Of a stretch of DNA of 64,000 nucleotides, positions 1-15,400 are shown piece by piece; within the stretch, counting starts at the first letter, position 1, and each line of letters begins with the position of its first letter. This DNA comes from Petrosia ficiformis. Taxonomy: Eukaryota > Porifera > Demospongiae > Haplosclerida > Petrosiidae. The notes below the pieces were generated by a model, which was given only the letters and a program-made list of their open reading frames with translations, was not told the origin of the DNA and did no database searches. The stretch covers positions 5,752,501 through 5,816,500 of the forward strand of contig OX345637.1 of NCBI GenBank assembly GCA_947044365.1, in the 5' to 3' direction. Both the position numbers and the translations under genes were made by a program.

Positions 1-432
1 AGTTTTTTAGCCTCAATCATGTGCATGAAATGAAATGGGCAGAGCTAGAAATTGACAGTGATGGCAGTAAGCTTTGAGCCAGCTCGATGTTGTAGCAGCC
101 ACTACTTCAGTTGTACTTCATTTCAAGCTGTGATTCGACAGCGAGAGCCTTCAAACAAGATGGGTTGTGTTTCCATGTACTCTTTTGCTGCCAGAAGTCT
201 TCTGAAAGTAGTGAGATGGCATTTGTGAGTTACAAAAATTGTCATAACTTTATACTGAAAAGGTTTTAGCAAAAGCATCTTGTTATTTTTGATCCTTGTA
301 TAACTTGAAGTCTGCCAGTAGCTCGTTTGAACCACTAATGTTCATAGTTTTTTCAGAAATTTTCGAGAAGATACACAGACACACGATGTAATTACAGTAA
401 CCCTCTGCTCCGCCTATGCAGGCGAGGGTTAA
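1..432. repeat. R1 repeat, uninterrupted copy (gene C intron 26)
   Basis: Aligns to the outer parts of 15545-17112 and 55380-56165. Ends in AACCCTCTGCTCCGCC...GGCGAGGGTT, a terminal hairpin also hinted at 21160-21185 and 58430-58455. Confidence 0.65.
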
Positions 433-3400
433 TAATAATAAGAAGGGTACATTCTGGACATACATATTCTATTCTTGCATATTCACCTCAACATACACTG
501 ATCTTGACACATCATCTGGGAACCTCAGAGAGAGACCAGTGTTATAATCTTCAACATATCCAAGTAGAAAATAGTCAAAGAAAAACCAATTAATTTTGTC
601 TGCAAGTGAACGACAGAACTTCTGAACTTCATCTTCATTAGCATCCTGAAATAACACAAATACATACATACTACTGTAATGTGTTAATTATTGATTAGAA
701 GTTAAGTATAATGTCCAAAGATCCCTTTGAAATCTCATGAATATTGTTACGTAGTTCATTTAGGATAGGGTTAGGGTTCAATCAGTATCAAAGTAATCTT
801 AGCCTTTGAAGGCATTTCTGGACATCACTGGAAGTTAATGATATCAATCAGTAATATACTTTAATTTTTATAACAAAATAGTCTTGAAGCACAAGTTTGT
901 TTTAAATGAAGTTGATGACATCATAATAATACACACACATGTACCTTCATCAAAATCAGTGAGATATTCAAATAGATTGCTACGTTAAATTTCTCTATAG
1001 GAATTTGTTTTAGTTTCTCGATGCAATGATGACTGGTAAATGTTTCATTAATACTAATGGTAGTTCTATCATCATGAAAACCACTTTTGAGCTGCTTTCT
1101 AATATAGTGAGTCTTTCCACATCCTATATACAGAAAATTTATCAGATGTGTCAGAAGAATGGTTGAAAATACTATGCATGTATGTAAATCATTTCCAACA
1201 GTGTTAAGTTATTGCAACATGTGAAAAGCAACATAGGCCAAAATATACTTCAGCAAAAAAAATCAACATTTTGGGATGTTACTTATGTTCCAAAAAAAAA
1301 CAAACTCTATAATCACAATAAATGAAAAACAACTTAGCATAATCATCTGACTACATATTTGACTACCTGGTAATCCATTTACAACTTGGAATCTCTTAAA
1401 CTGTGTGCCAATTCTTTTCTTGCAATGTTTTTTTATATCACCTATCTTTGGAAGTCTCTTCTTTTCCTACATGAATATGTGCATTACTACTTAGCATTTT
1501 CTTTTAAAAGTATTGCCTAATCATAATTATATACTCATTAAGCAGAACTCACCATTTTTTCTGTGTTCATCCATGACATGTTTCTGAATACTGAAGCAGC
1601 ATACTCAACAAAAAACACATCAGGCATATGATGATCATGTGCACCTCCAATAACATCTGACTTCATTTTGGAGCACAGCTTTATGAGCATCTAAAATTAT
1701 GCATTTTGAAAATATTAAGTTAAAACCCTGACATAAGATAACAGAGTTAATCAGAAGCAATTTTTCTGCAGTGAGATTAATAATACGTGTGGGCACACTG
1801 GGTAACTGAGTCACTGACTACTCTTAAGTGTGTAGAATTGCATAAGGACTTACACTACTTCATAATCAATGATCCTATGTGATGCATGCAGGCTAAGGTA
1901 CATGTTTGGAACTTCCACTTGGAAACTGATAATACTCTTGCAGGCTCGTAGACATTTTGTGTAACAAGATAAACATATGAGGGTCATTAATTCATATGAG
2001 TGGGAGTATATATGGAGAGACACACAAACCACTTAAACATAATGAAATCAAAGAATAACGTAATTATTTGGTGTTGCAGTACAAATACAGCTCCACCCAT
2101 TAATAATCAATTTGTGTATCCAAAGCATTGTTACAGCTGTACAGTCTGAAATGTTATTATCAGAACTATAATCCAATATGCAGTAAGCTTCTTTGCAGAG
2201 TTTCAACTATTAGTCATAGAATCAAGTCCTGGTGTTGTTTTAGTTTAGACATTTAGTTTTAGTTTCAGTTTAGTTGGTTATTAATCAATCACATTGCTTT
2301 TTTGACATCAAAAATGTTTTTTAGTTATTACTTGTACATTTTAGCTAGTTATAGTTTTAGTTTTGAAACAATACTACAGTGAATCAACAATATTGGAAAA
2401 TAAAAATAGTCATACCTGCTGTACCTCCAATGTGAGTGTATTGATACCCAATATAAGATATCTGAATTCAGGGTATCTATTTATTCTGTCAAAGAACAGC
2501 TCAACCTCTTCATTTGTGGTTGATAAAGAACATCGGAGGAGTTGAAATGATTCTGGAAAGCGGTTATCAAATATCCAGTAAATCAATTGAACTAAGTCCA
2601 TGTTACTGAAATCAAAGGCTGAGAATAACTGGAATGAAGAAGCTAATTTTGATCTTCCATTTGAAAACTTGTCATCTTCTGGAGATTTCAATCGACAATT
2701 ATCCATCAAGTTCAGAAGGCGTTGCAAGAATATCCCAGTGACTTTGGCAGGATATTGATGTGTAGGTAAATCTACCAAACATTCCTGAAAAACAAAATGA
2801 GAGAATAAAAGTTAATTCATTTTAATTGTGTGGCCTCGCTGTAGGTTAAAGAGCATTTTGATGTCTTGTATTTGTTACTAAACAATTTGCATTGTGTTAT
2901 GTGGACTATTATAATAACACAATAAAATAAAATATGAAGGTTTGTCTTGAAAGCCTTATTTAGCCAAAAAAGGCAACCGGCCAATCATTATCTCTTCAGA
3001 AACATTATGGTTAATGCATAGCAGTTGACCAGTGAAAGTAGTTTATGTAGAGAAACACGCGGCTGAATTTGCCTGATCTTTAAGTAGTACACATCGTCTA
3101 CGAAATGTTCCAGTAGGCCATGATGATACAGCATCTAACTTGTATTCAGAGTGTCATGAGTTTTTTGGACATATGTCTCTCTCATAATTATTATAAGTAT
3201 AACATAATTGCTTTTCTTTATATCTCTTGTAATTATGTAATTATAGCTAGCCAATAGGTCACTACATAGTTTTACCATGATTGCTTTCCACAGAATTTAA
3301 TGCATGTATATAATAATATATGCTGGTGTCACATATGCGACCATGAGTTGCATACGCAGTTAAGGTAGTTGCGTCATTATGGGGGTTAGGGGGGTGGGTT

Positions 3401-6400
3401 CATTCAATTAATGAGTGTTGAGAAAAATAGAACACACACTCAAGCTCTACAGACTAGCAGGAAGAAAGCTGTTTGTAGCTTACATAGAAACTGGAACTAA
3501 TAGAGGCTTTATTTTCTAAAGTTTTACAAGTTCTACAAATAAATAATAACTATAATAAGGCTGTTGTGCTTCAGGCATGAGAAAGTCAGCCATGATTACT
3601 GAATGACGAACACCACAAAGCAATCATAGGGATAATGTTTGCTGTTTCCATAGTTAGTTCAACTACAACTCAAAACAACTATAATTGTATATAATTATGT
3701 GTAGTTCACATTATAACAAAATATGAGTAGTTACATAAATAGACAAGATGATCGTTTATTTTCTTCACTCTGCCTACTATGAAAAAATTACAGGTATAAA
3801 TTTACTAATGTCATATTGATAGATGTACAGAATGCATGACTAATAATAGTTACCAACAATTAACTAAAACTGTATTAATACATTTACCTTAATCCCCAAG
3901 CGTAGATGTTCTCTACATTCCAAACTGAATCGAAAGAAAACACTGACATCTTCCAGTAAGTCATCCGAATCAGGATCAGGATCTCCCATATGTTTAGCTA
4001 GTTTATCATATAGAACTCTCATTTTAGGAATAGAGATGTAAGATAATTCAGGGTACTGATTCCTGGACTCTCTATTGGCTGTTTTGATTTCTGATAACTG
4101 ATTCTTAGTTTCTTCAAGCTGAGTGGAGTGATAGTAAAATATACATATAATGCCTTAATGTAACTTTTATATTCAAGCACAATATGAACAGAATTTAGCG
4201 AATTCAAGAAACAAATTAAGTTTTGTTGATGTTAATATTATGATAATTATCAAGACCACTCCTCCTAGAAATGAGCACAAACAAGCAAAAATGTCTCTTT
4301 TTCAGTTCAGATTTGCATACCGTCAAACAAAAAAAAAGTATAGAAGTAGCATCAACTGTTTCAAGTTACTTACTTCAGGTGTCAGAGTGCAGAAAGAAGA
4401 ACACTTCATGGTCATAAAAATTATGTTAAAGGCCGCTAATTCGTCAAATATAGGGAAGTTTCAAGGTAAATACATGTATGTCAAATACTCAGATGATGGG
4501 AGGAGTGGGAAGTATTAATTTTAACGATTTCCAAATTTTAACAAAATAGTGGTATAGAGTTGCTGTAGTTACTCTTACCACATTAATACCCACCAAATCT
4601 GCAATGGGGAGTAAATTGCTGAATACACTCTGTTTTAAAATAAGTTACTGTAAGGTAGTTATAGTTATACATTATTATTAAATATACAAACGTTACAACC
4701 CACACAATAGCACAAGCGCAAACCTCTTCATGAAGGGTTTTCCAATTTGATTTTGAAGCTGAAAATGCCTTCACAGGAAACTGTTTGAAATCAGTGTGTC
4801 CCAAATATTGAAGGTGAGAGTAATTTTTCAAGACTTCTTTGGCATCTTTCATAATCTAGAATTTTTATAAAAGAGAAAAGAGGGTATAAACTACTTGGTC
4901 AGAGCATATGCAACTATGTTAGCTGATTTAACAGTCTTTTCAGAATTTTACAGTTAATAATATACATAATAATTATTATACAGCTGTTCACTAATTATTA
5001 ATGTTTGTTGTTGAGAAGATATGTTATCTAATACTTCAAAAGGCCAGGACATTTTCCCACAAGATAATTTTTGTCAAATGCAATCGTTCACTATTCTGCC
5101 ATTTTGTAAAGGAAGTAAATAGGATTTGGTATCCAGGAAGAACTATATCTTATTTCCTTAGATAACATTTCATTGGCTTCCTGTATGATATGGTTGAATT
5201 GCGAAATGTAAGCATTAGATCAAAATTTTGTGGGAAAATGTTCCTTTTCAAAGTATTTAGTCAGATATTATAGTAAGAGAATCAGAATCTCTAGTGCTTG
5301 TAACTACTACAAAGGGTGGTTATAACCCGACATGAGGTTGACAATTCTTCCTCCATTACAAGCGCTAGGGTTATGTTCTCTTTCAAGAAAATTATTACGA
5401 TATTTGAAATAACTGTATATTACACTTCACCTGCAAGAACCACTGAAGGTTGTCATCTTCATTTGCGTCATCATGACTACCTTTTATCTCAGTATTGAAG
5501 AATCCTAGTTTCATTTCAAACTCGTTTATTTCATCTACTGTCCATTTGGTCACTTGCTTGTCAGTACAAGTTCGATCTAAAAATATTGGATTAATTGATA
5601 AAATTATTCTCGTCTGATAAATAACAACTAAAAGCAATAAAACATATATTTAAACTACAAATCCACAAATACAGTACCTGATGAAATTGCTTGACGAAAG
5701 GGAAAGAACTCAAGTGTCATTAAAACTCCAGATTTGCTGTCACAATAGTAAGTAAAATTGCCTGTATCAAAAATAGAGCTCATTGTCTTCATAACAAGCT
5801 CGTGAGTTTCACCCTAAAGAATAAATAAATATAATTATCTAAATCCAAATATTAGATATGTATATAAGTACCTCAGCTCTGTTAAAACACAATCTTATCA
5901 AGTCTATGTTTGTTTCGACAACACGTAGTTGAGTAATTCCTGTCATAATCTTTGGCAATGTAGTAATCTTGGTCATGAGTTCACTGAGAGAGCATTCTTT
6001 GTTGAAAAAGGGAAAGATAAATTGCATAGCCCCACGTAACTGATTTAATACATCGTCATAGTAGTCTTCATGATGTAGTGCTGCAGTCACTAGTCCGTGT
6101 TGTTTCAGGAAATTCTGCATACCATCTGTTGATGTGAAACCTTTCTCTTTTGCAAAGAGATATAAAGCAGCACAGTTTTGCACTTCTGAGATTAACTTGA
6201 AGCATGAATTGTTCAGTTTATCTTCAGTTTTGTTTATTTTCAAAATGTTTTTGACTACCAATATTTTCTCAATTGCTTCTGCCATTGTGATTTTAACAAT
6301 GAAAAGGTTTGTATCAAAATCTTTGGTAATATCGTCTAATTGCATCATTTGAGGGTCATTGAGGCAGACATTTAAACCGAATTGTTTACAAGTTGTCTTC

Positions 6401-9400
6401 AGAATAGCTACTTTGTCACAAGCTTCAAAAATGTCGATAATAGCAGTGATGCCTTCAGAAACACGTAAACACCTGTGAGAGCTTGTCTTCAAGTAGACAA
6501 AAGTCTGAAGTGATACCGATTCTTCCTCAAGATTTAGTTGTTTAATAGTGGGTAGAGTAGAAGAATGTAATACTTGTTGGAATGTAGGTTTTTCAGCAAG
6601 TGATGTTTCACTTATAATCTCGTTCTCCAATTCTGGTGGAGTAAAAATATCTACTATTTGTTTCACAGTGGCATCTCCATCCAGTATCTTATCAAGTAAA
6701 CGTTCCGCTTTTTGCACTGCTGAATTCAGGTGTACCAGTTTGTTGTTAACAGTTCTCAACGACTCATTTGGGTCACAAACAGGAGGCAAGAGCACACAAT
6801 CGGAGTTTGCATTTGGCTTTAAGTAGTAGTCAATACACTTGTCTATAATGACACACCCTCTTTGGGTTTTGAAGATTAGCGTGTCAAGTGAATCGAGTAT
6901 GGGAAACAAAAATTCACTGATCTCGTTATAGAGGGTGACAAGTTCGTTTAGCCTAGCATCACGATTCGGTCTGTATTTGACTTCAGTGCCGGCTGCATGT
7001 AACTTAAAACTGCTTTCAAATTTTGCATCTAGCTCAGGAGGAAAATTAACTCCATACTTTACGAGGACAGATTTTACAGGGGATCTATATACAATAAAAA
7101 ATGAATAATTTCAAAATACATTATGTAAGCACTAAACCATACATAAAAATTCATTTCAACTTACTGTGACAATTCAGGATAATTTGGTGATGTGCGAACA
7201 AGCAAACCATTGATCTTCTTTGTACAGTCATCATATAATTCAGCATGTTTTTGCAACTCACGAATATCAACAGCTTCTTTTTCACTAAAGGTTATATGCT
7301 CGAGTATAACTTTATAAGCACTATGATTAGCCAGCAATATCTGAAGTTGCTCATAAGTGAGAGATTTATTCTCCAGACGATTATCTAGTACTGTAATCGC
7401 TTTCTTTAGTCTACTGGCAAGAAGATTTAGATTCTGTGCCTCCATGTACTTGAAAGTCTGACAAATCTCATTAAAAGCTTTTGCTATCAGAGCAATAAGG
7501 TTTGCATGATCTTTCAGCCAGATGAGATCATCTTCAGAGATGGTAATATAGCCAGCAACACATTCACATATGGAAACAGCAACCTGAACTTTAACACATG
7601 ACACTCCAAACTCAGACATCGTAAGCACCAGGTTGCATGCTTTCTCCAGAAGGAGCTCATAGGTATCCACTTTAGTTTTGTCAAGGGGTGTGAAGATCTC
7701 CTGTAAACATAATTATTGCATGCTCATTATTTAAGACCTTTGAATAACTGGTTGTATGCTATTTATAAATAAAGAGACAGACATATCTAGCAAATTCCCT
7801 AGCTGGAATTCGAACCTACAGTATGACCTTCCAATTACTAATCAGATGTCTTATCATCTAAGCTACTGGAACAAGTTTGAGAAAGATTGTTTCATTGACA
7901 ATCAGGCACTAATAACTCAGATCAGTCAAATGCATGCTGACTAGTAATCAGAATTTACAGGAATGTACATAATTTGGTTAATGCTTCTTATAACAAAATG
8001 AATTATACTGAGTAAAAGTATCCCTATGATTGCTTTGCTGTGACTATCAACCATGACTAGTGCCTCTACAATGTGTATTTTGATTCTGTGAATGCTGGGT
8101 TCTGAAGTAGTGTAACACTAATCTTTAGTACACAAATCCTTGATGAGTGTCACTATTCATTTAAGGTTCTAACTAAATCATTGTTGATGACCTCCTCGTG
8201 TCTGTATTATAGTTACCTGTACAAGTTTCCTCTACAACTGCTATTAATTGCAGTTACCACAAGCTCATTTCTATTGCTGGTCTTGCTGTAGCTCAAGCAC
8301 CCCCCCCCCCCCCCCCCACAATAATGATGCAAATACATATGCAACATGTACATATGTGACACAAACATAATGAATAATTACAATTATATCATCCAACTCA
8401 CAAGAAAACAAACACAGGGATGAGCTGATAGTTTACTGGTCAATTACTTACCTCCAAAAGTAGCTCTGAAATAACTGTGTGATAGATGCTATAGTTTGTA
8501 GGTAAAACAGCCTGTGTGCAAAAGAAAATACTAATTACTAATTATTCCCTTAGAGGACTGATGTCACATATGTCTGTAATTGGTGTCAGGAATGAGGCCA
8601 TGGGAATGCCTAAAAAGGTTGATGGTTTTTCGGCCACACTTTTTACAGTTTATATGCAAGCAACATTCCCATATTTGTATATGGCTACCAACTGAGTGAG
8701 GATTAGCATGTTTACAGTTCTTTGGAATCGAACTATTTTGTGATTATACTTTAAATTTCTTAACTGCTAAACACTCATCAAACTGTTGGACAATTTTGAG
8801 GTAATGCACTCTCTTTGTGAAAGTATAATAATTATCACCCTAATATCTGAATATAAGAATCTTCTCAGAGAATTGTTTATTAGACCATGCAATCACAACT
8901 GTGGTATGTATAATTTAAAAGACAAATAGATTATATAAATAGAACTTTCTAATATAGCTACACATAGAAAGGTGATAGCAAGATATATTTTATAGAACAC
9001 TCACCATTAATACATACATCAAACTCAGCAAATCACTTTTTAAGTTGTTAGTGCTAATAAACTCTCTGAGGAATCTTTTAAAGTCATCTTGTATTGGTCC
9101 AACTAGGAGCATTGGTGTTTCTAGTGTCACTAGGTCTTGTATAAACATCAGTTTATTACTATAGTTGTGACTAATGACATCAATAAAATGCAGCAATGGA
9201 TACTGTTCCTCCAGTTCTGTCAATCTGTAATTGAAATATAATAATTTCTGGGTCATCTGGTATGCCAACAAAATAATAGCTTAGTAGCTAGCATTTCAAT
9301 TAGGTATATAAAATGTACATATACTCTGTCTTTGTTAAATTACTAGTTATGAAAATAATACACAACTATAGTTAATACTCTACACACCACTGTAGTTAAT

Positions 9401-12400
9401 ACACCACTACTGTTAATACATCACTAAAGTTAATACATCACTACTGTTAATACATCACTATAGTTAATACACCACTACTGTTAATACATCACTATAGTTA
9501 ATACACCCCTATAGTTAATACATCACTATAGTTAATACATCACTATAGTTAATACATCACTATAGTTAATACATCACTATAGATAATACATCACTATAGT
9601 TAATACACCACTATAGTTAATACACCACTATAGTTAATACATCACTATAGTTAATAGAACCACTATAGATAATACATCACTATAGTTAATACATCACTAT
9701 AGTTAATACACCACTATAGTTAATACATCACTATAGTTAATACACCACTACATCACTATAGTTAATACATCACTATAGTTAATAGAACCACTATAGATAA
9801 TACGTCACTATAGTTAATACATCACTATAGTTAATACACCACTATAGTTAATACACCACTATAGTTAATACACCACTATAGTTAATACATCACTATAGTT
9901 AATAGAACCACTATAGATAATACATCACTAAAGTTAATACATCACTATAGTTAATACACCACTATAGTTAATACACCACTACTGTTAATACATCACTATA
10001 GTTAATACACCCCTATAGTTAATACATCACTATAGTTAATACATCACTATAGTTAATACATCACTATAGTTAATACATCACTATAGATAATACATCACTA
10101 TAGTTAATACACCACTATAGTTAATACACCACTATAGTTAATACATCACTATAGTTAATAGAACCACTATAGATAATACATCACTATAGTTAATACATCA
10201 CTATAGTTAATACACCACTATAGTTAATACATCACTATAGTTAATACACCACTACATCACTATAGTTAATACATCACTATAGTTAATAGAACCACTATAG
10301 ATAATACGTCACTATAGTTAATACATCACTATAGTTAATACACCACTATAGTTAATACACCACTATAGTTAATACACCACTATAGTTAATACATCACTAT
10401 AGTTAATAGAACCACTATAGATAATACATCACTAAAGTTAATACATCACTATAGTTAATACACCACTATAGTTAATACACCACTACTGTTAATACATCAC
10501 TATAGTTAATACACCCCTATAGTTAATACATCACTATAGTTAATACATCACTATAGTTAATACATCACTATAGTTAATACATCACTATAGTTAATACACC
10601 ACTATAGTTAATACATCACTATAGTTAATACACCACTACATCACTATAGTTAATACATCACTATAGTTAATAGAACCACTATAGATAATACGTCACTATA
10701 GTTAATACATCACTATAGTTAATACACCACTATAGTTAATACACCACTATAGTTAATACACCACTATAGTTAATACATCACTATAGTTAATAGAACCACT
10801 ATAGATAATACATCACTAAAGTTAATACATCACTATAGTTAATACACCACTATAGTTAATACACCACTACTGTTAATACATCACTATAGTTAATACACCC
10901 CTATAGTTAATACATCACTATAGTTAATACATCACTATAGTTAATACATCACTATAGTTAATACATCACTATAGATAATACATCACTATAGTTAATACAC
11001 CACTATAGTTAATACACCACTATAGTTAATACATCACTATAGTTAATAGAACCACTATAGATAATACATCACTATAGTTAATACATCACTATAGTTAATA
11101 CACCACTATAGTTAATACATCACTATAGTTAATACACCACTACATCACTATAGTTAATACATCACTATAGTTAATAGAACCACTATAGATAATACGTCAC
11201 TATAGTTAATACATCACTATAGTTAATACACCACTATAGTTAATACACCACTATAGTTAATACACCACTATAGTTAATACATCACTATAGTTAATAGAAC
11301 CACTATAGATAATACATCACTAAAGTTAATACATCACTATAGTTAATACACCACTATAGTTAATACACCACTATAGTTAATAGAACCACTATAGATAATA
11401 CATCACTATAGTTAATACATCACTATAGTTAATACACCACTACATCACTATAGTTAATACATCACTATAGTTAATAGAACCACTATAGATAATACGTCAC
11501 TATAGTTAATACATCACTATAGTTAATACATCACTATAGTTAATACACCACTATAGATAATACATCACTATAGTTAATACACCACTATAGTTAATACACC
11601 ACTATAGTTAATACATCACTACAGTTAATACACCACTATAGTTAATACCTCACTATATAGTTAATACACCACTATAGTTAATACATCACTATAGTTAATA
11701 CATCACTATAGTTAATACATCACTATAGTTAATACATCACTATAGATAATACATCACTATAGTTAATACACCACTATAGTTAATACACCACTATAGTTAA
11801 TACATCACTATAGTTAATAGAACCACTATAGATAATACATCACTATAGTTAATACATCACTATAGTTAATACACCACTATAGTTAATACATCACTATAGT
11901 TAATACACCACTACATCACTATAGTTAATACATCACTATAGTTAATAGAACCACTATAGATAATACGTCACTATAGTTAATACATCACTATAGTTAATAC
12001 ACCACTATAGTTAATACACCACTATAGTTAATACACCACTATAGTTAATACATCACTATAGTTAATAGAACCACTATAGATAATACATCACTAAAGTTAA
12101 TACATCACTATAGTTAATACACCACTATAGTTAATACACCACTATAGTTAATAGAACCACTATAGATAATACATCACTATAGTTAATACATCACTATAGT
12201 TAATACACCACTACATCACTATAGTTAATACATCACTATAGTTAATAGAACCACTATAGATAATACGTCACTATAGTTAATACATCACTATAGTTAATAC
12301 ATCACTATAGTTAATACACCACTATAGATAATACATCACTATAGTTAATACACCACTATAGTTAATACACCACTATAGTTAATACATCACTACAGTTAAT

Positions 12401-15400
12401 ACACCACTATAGTTAATACCTCACTATATAGTTAATACACCACTATAGTTAATACATCACTATAGTTAATACATCACTATAGTTAATACACCACTGTAGT
12501 TAATACATCACTATAGTTAATACATCACTATAGTTAATACATCACTATAGTTAATACACCACTGTAGTTAATACATCACTATAATTAATACATCACTATA
12601 TTTAATATAAAAGCAAATACTCAAAAGATTAGTTATACCTTGTACTGCACAGTTTCAGTAATGATTCCACAGATGTTTCAGTAAGAGACTTAGGAATATT
12701 ACAATCAGAAATGAATCGTAATAAAATCTGGAATAAAAATTAAATTGTATACAAGTTGATTTTTAGGTTTGCACAAACAGTGAAAGTTGATGAAATTATC
12801 AAACGTTATTACATGCCTCTTAGTGGTCTTTTCATTGACTGGTAGTGAAGAGACTGCTAAGAGAGCTCTGGTTCCATGCACTGGTTAGGATACTGTTCGT
12901 CAGCTAAAACCAGTTACCTCTTTCAGAGAGTTAGAAACTGCTAGATGTGAACCAAGTTTTGGGATAGTACAATGCTACCCTTCAGTCAGCTGTAATTGCT
13001 TACAAGCAGTCCAATAACCCAAAACTAAGTACAGTATTTAGTATGATTGGTAACTCCTATGGACTAATCAGATCACTATCAAGACTGTTATAGCAGTGAC
13101 AATGAGCTTTTACATGTTATCATGTCAACTCTGAATATTATTAAATAGCTGATTTTCTTATCATGCACCCTCCCTTGTAAGTTCCTGGATATGCCTCTGA
13201 GGTCGATATGGAGTTCTGTGAACCAAAAATGTAATATATCTTTACTTACTATTTCGTTTGTTACCTGAATCAGAGTGCATTTACAGTTTTTACTATGATG
13301 TTTTGGTAACACAATTACTTACTTGCCGGCTTACTTATACATAACATGATTAATGTACCACTCTGCTCACATGGTGGGCAAAGGTTAATAAGGTAACAAC
13401 AGAAATTTAAAAGGTGAACAAACAAACGTGAAAGCATCACATTACCTTGTTGTTCCGAATGTTCCCACAATTAAATAAATTCACAAACTGCTCTGTAGTC
13501 ATCTGCTGACATTCTCTTCCTATAGCAGACTCCAACTAAATAAAAAATAATAAACAGAGCTTATTTCTCCACACATGTATGGATGATTGAAAGACAACAA
13601 GACATAGTAATTTCACTGGTTTATTTATGAAAGGTACTATTATCTGTCATTTGTTAATTAATTAATTAACCCTTAGCACATTTTTAAGAGCTTTATGAAA
13701 TGCACAATTCCCCATCACTTGACAGCAACTATGCCAAACAAATGATCTCTCAAAATCATGGCACAATCTACATTCAGAATATTGATTCTTCCAGGAAGAG
13801 AGATATCCCTCCCACCTACATGTACATCCCACCCCAAAATGCATGGCTGAATTGAAAAGTCTTGAGGGCTAACTGCCTTCAATGAAATTGAGGACATCTT
13901 TTTTTTTACAAAGAAAAACAGTTACTCTACTTATAGCCTCATCCATATTTTGCCATTTTAAAGGCTTACAAGTAACTACTGATGCCAAATATGAGTGTCT
14001 TGCTAGGAAAGCAACCTAAGTAAAGCATATTGCAGCCAATTGTCATATATATATACTGTATAACATTAGTCCTCTAAGGTTATACTATGCATTCATTTAT
14101 TAACAAACACAATAATTTATTTTATGATAACTGTCAATTACATGATCTATACAGGAAGATATACTAGCCCTTCACCTACAAGTATGGAATTAATGTATGT
14201 CCAGTTCAGACATGGGTAATAGTAATAGATAATAGTAATAGTAGTAGTAATGATTACATATTTCGAGGTAATAGTACTAGTAATTGCAATAAAAACTGAG
14301 ATAATAGTAATAGTAATAGACAGTCAAGTAATGGTATTAGTAATAGTAATGTACAATCGTAATGTTGAGGTAATAGTAATAGTAATTGTAATTGACCTTA
14401 AGTAATTTGGATAGTAATCGAGGGAAATTGTTTCGCACAGAAAGGTGCAGACTTACTGATTCTGTTTTTAAGAAACTCATGAACATTAAATGCAATGGTC
14501 ATTTAGTTTAAAACATGAAAATATTTCAAAGAAACCTCAATGTTATAGTAATCCATAACAGTAACACTGACTTAGGCGGTAATAGTAATAGTAATCTACT
14601 GATTTTTAATGTAATAGTAATAGTAATATATTACATTGACTTGGGTAGTAATTGTAATAGTAATATATTACATTGACTTAGGAGGTGATAGTAATAGTAA
14701 TAGTATTATATTACATTGCATTGTAGTTGACCCCATGTCTGGTCCAGTTACAGTTGTATTGTCACACAAACCTTTTTGGTTAAGTGAGTCATGTATATGT
14801 CAGTTCCCATGCCATGCAATCCAGCCAGAAATTCCATTACTTCAGGTGCTTTAGGATCTCTGACATCAATTAGTTCCACTAATATATCTATCCATTGATG
14901 AATTATGAGTATAAAATCATCCATATTCCATGATTTCTCATTGATCAGAGAGATAATGCAATCTACAAACTGAATACCCTACATGTGAATTGAGAGATAA
15001 TTAAAGTATGATGATATCATAAAATGTCTTATCACCACTATACATCATACATACACATGAATACACAAAAACTCTCTATAGACAATGCCTAACCATCTTA
15101 CAGTACATTTTTATGTTTAAAAGAATATTAAACGGTTATGTTATTCCATAATACATATGCTAACCTCATTTATGACCACAGTGATATCCTGACCAAGATC
15201 TTTAATAGTAGCAGAAGGCTTTCTGACAAGTGCAAGATAACTGTTTGTAAAAGGTTTTAGAAATTCTTCAAGGAAAGGTGTGTCAGCATTCTTTCTGGTT
15301 AAGTGACTTGAAGCAGCAAGGAGAGCATTTCTAGAAACAAAGATATAATCTTAGAACAAATTTGTCACTTTCTACTTAGAGAGTATATAATAATTAGACA

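Noticed and set aside
1..432. Helitron end (terminal hairpin in R1)
   Set aside because: The hairpin is followed by TTAATAATA, not CTRR, and no 5' TC end is evident.
4240..4518. 92-codon plus-strand open frame
   Set aside because: Lies in a gene C intron, has no recognisable motif, and has no counterpart in other copies.
6134..6826. Plus-strand open frames opposite gene C exon 16
   Set aside because: Antisense shadows of a well-supported coding exon.
7795..7882. Functional tRNA-Thr gene
   Set aside because: Stem mismatches, an insertion before the T arm and an extra base in box B; better as a tRNA-derived repeat.
9365..12607. CRISPR-like regular array
   Set aside because: Units abut directly with no unique spacers; it is a eukaryotic minisatellite in an intron.
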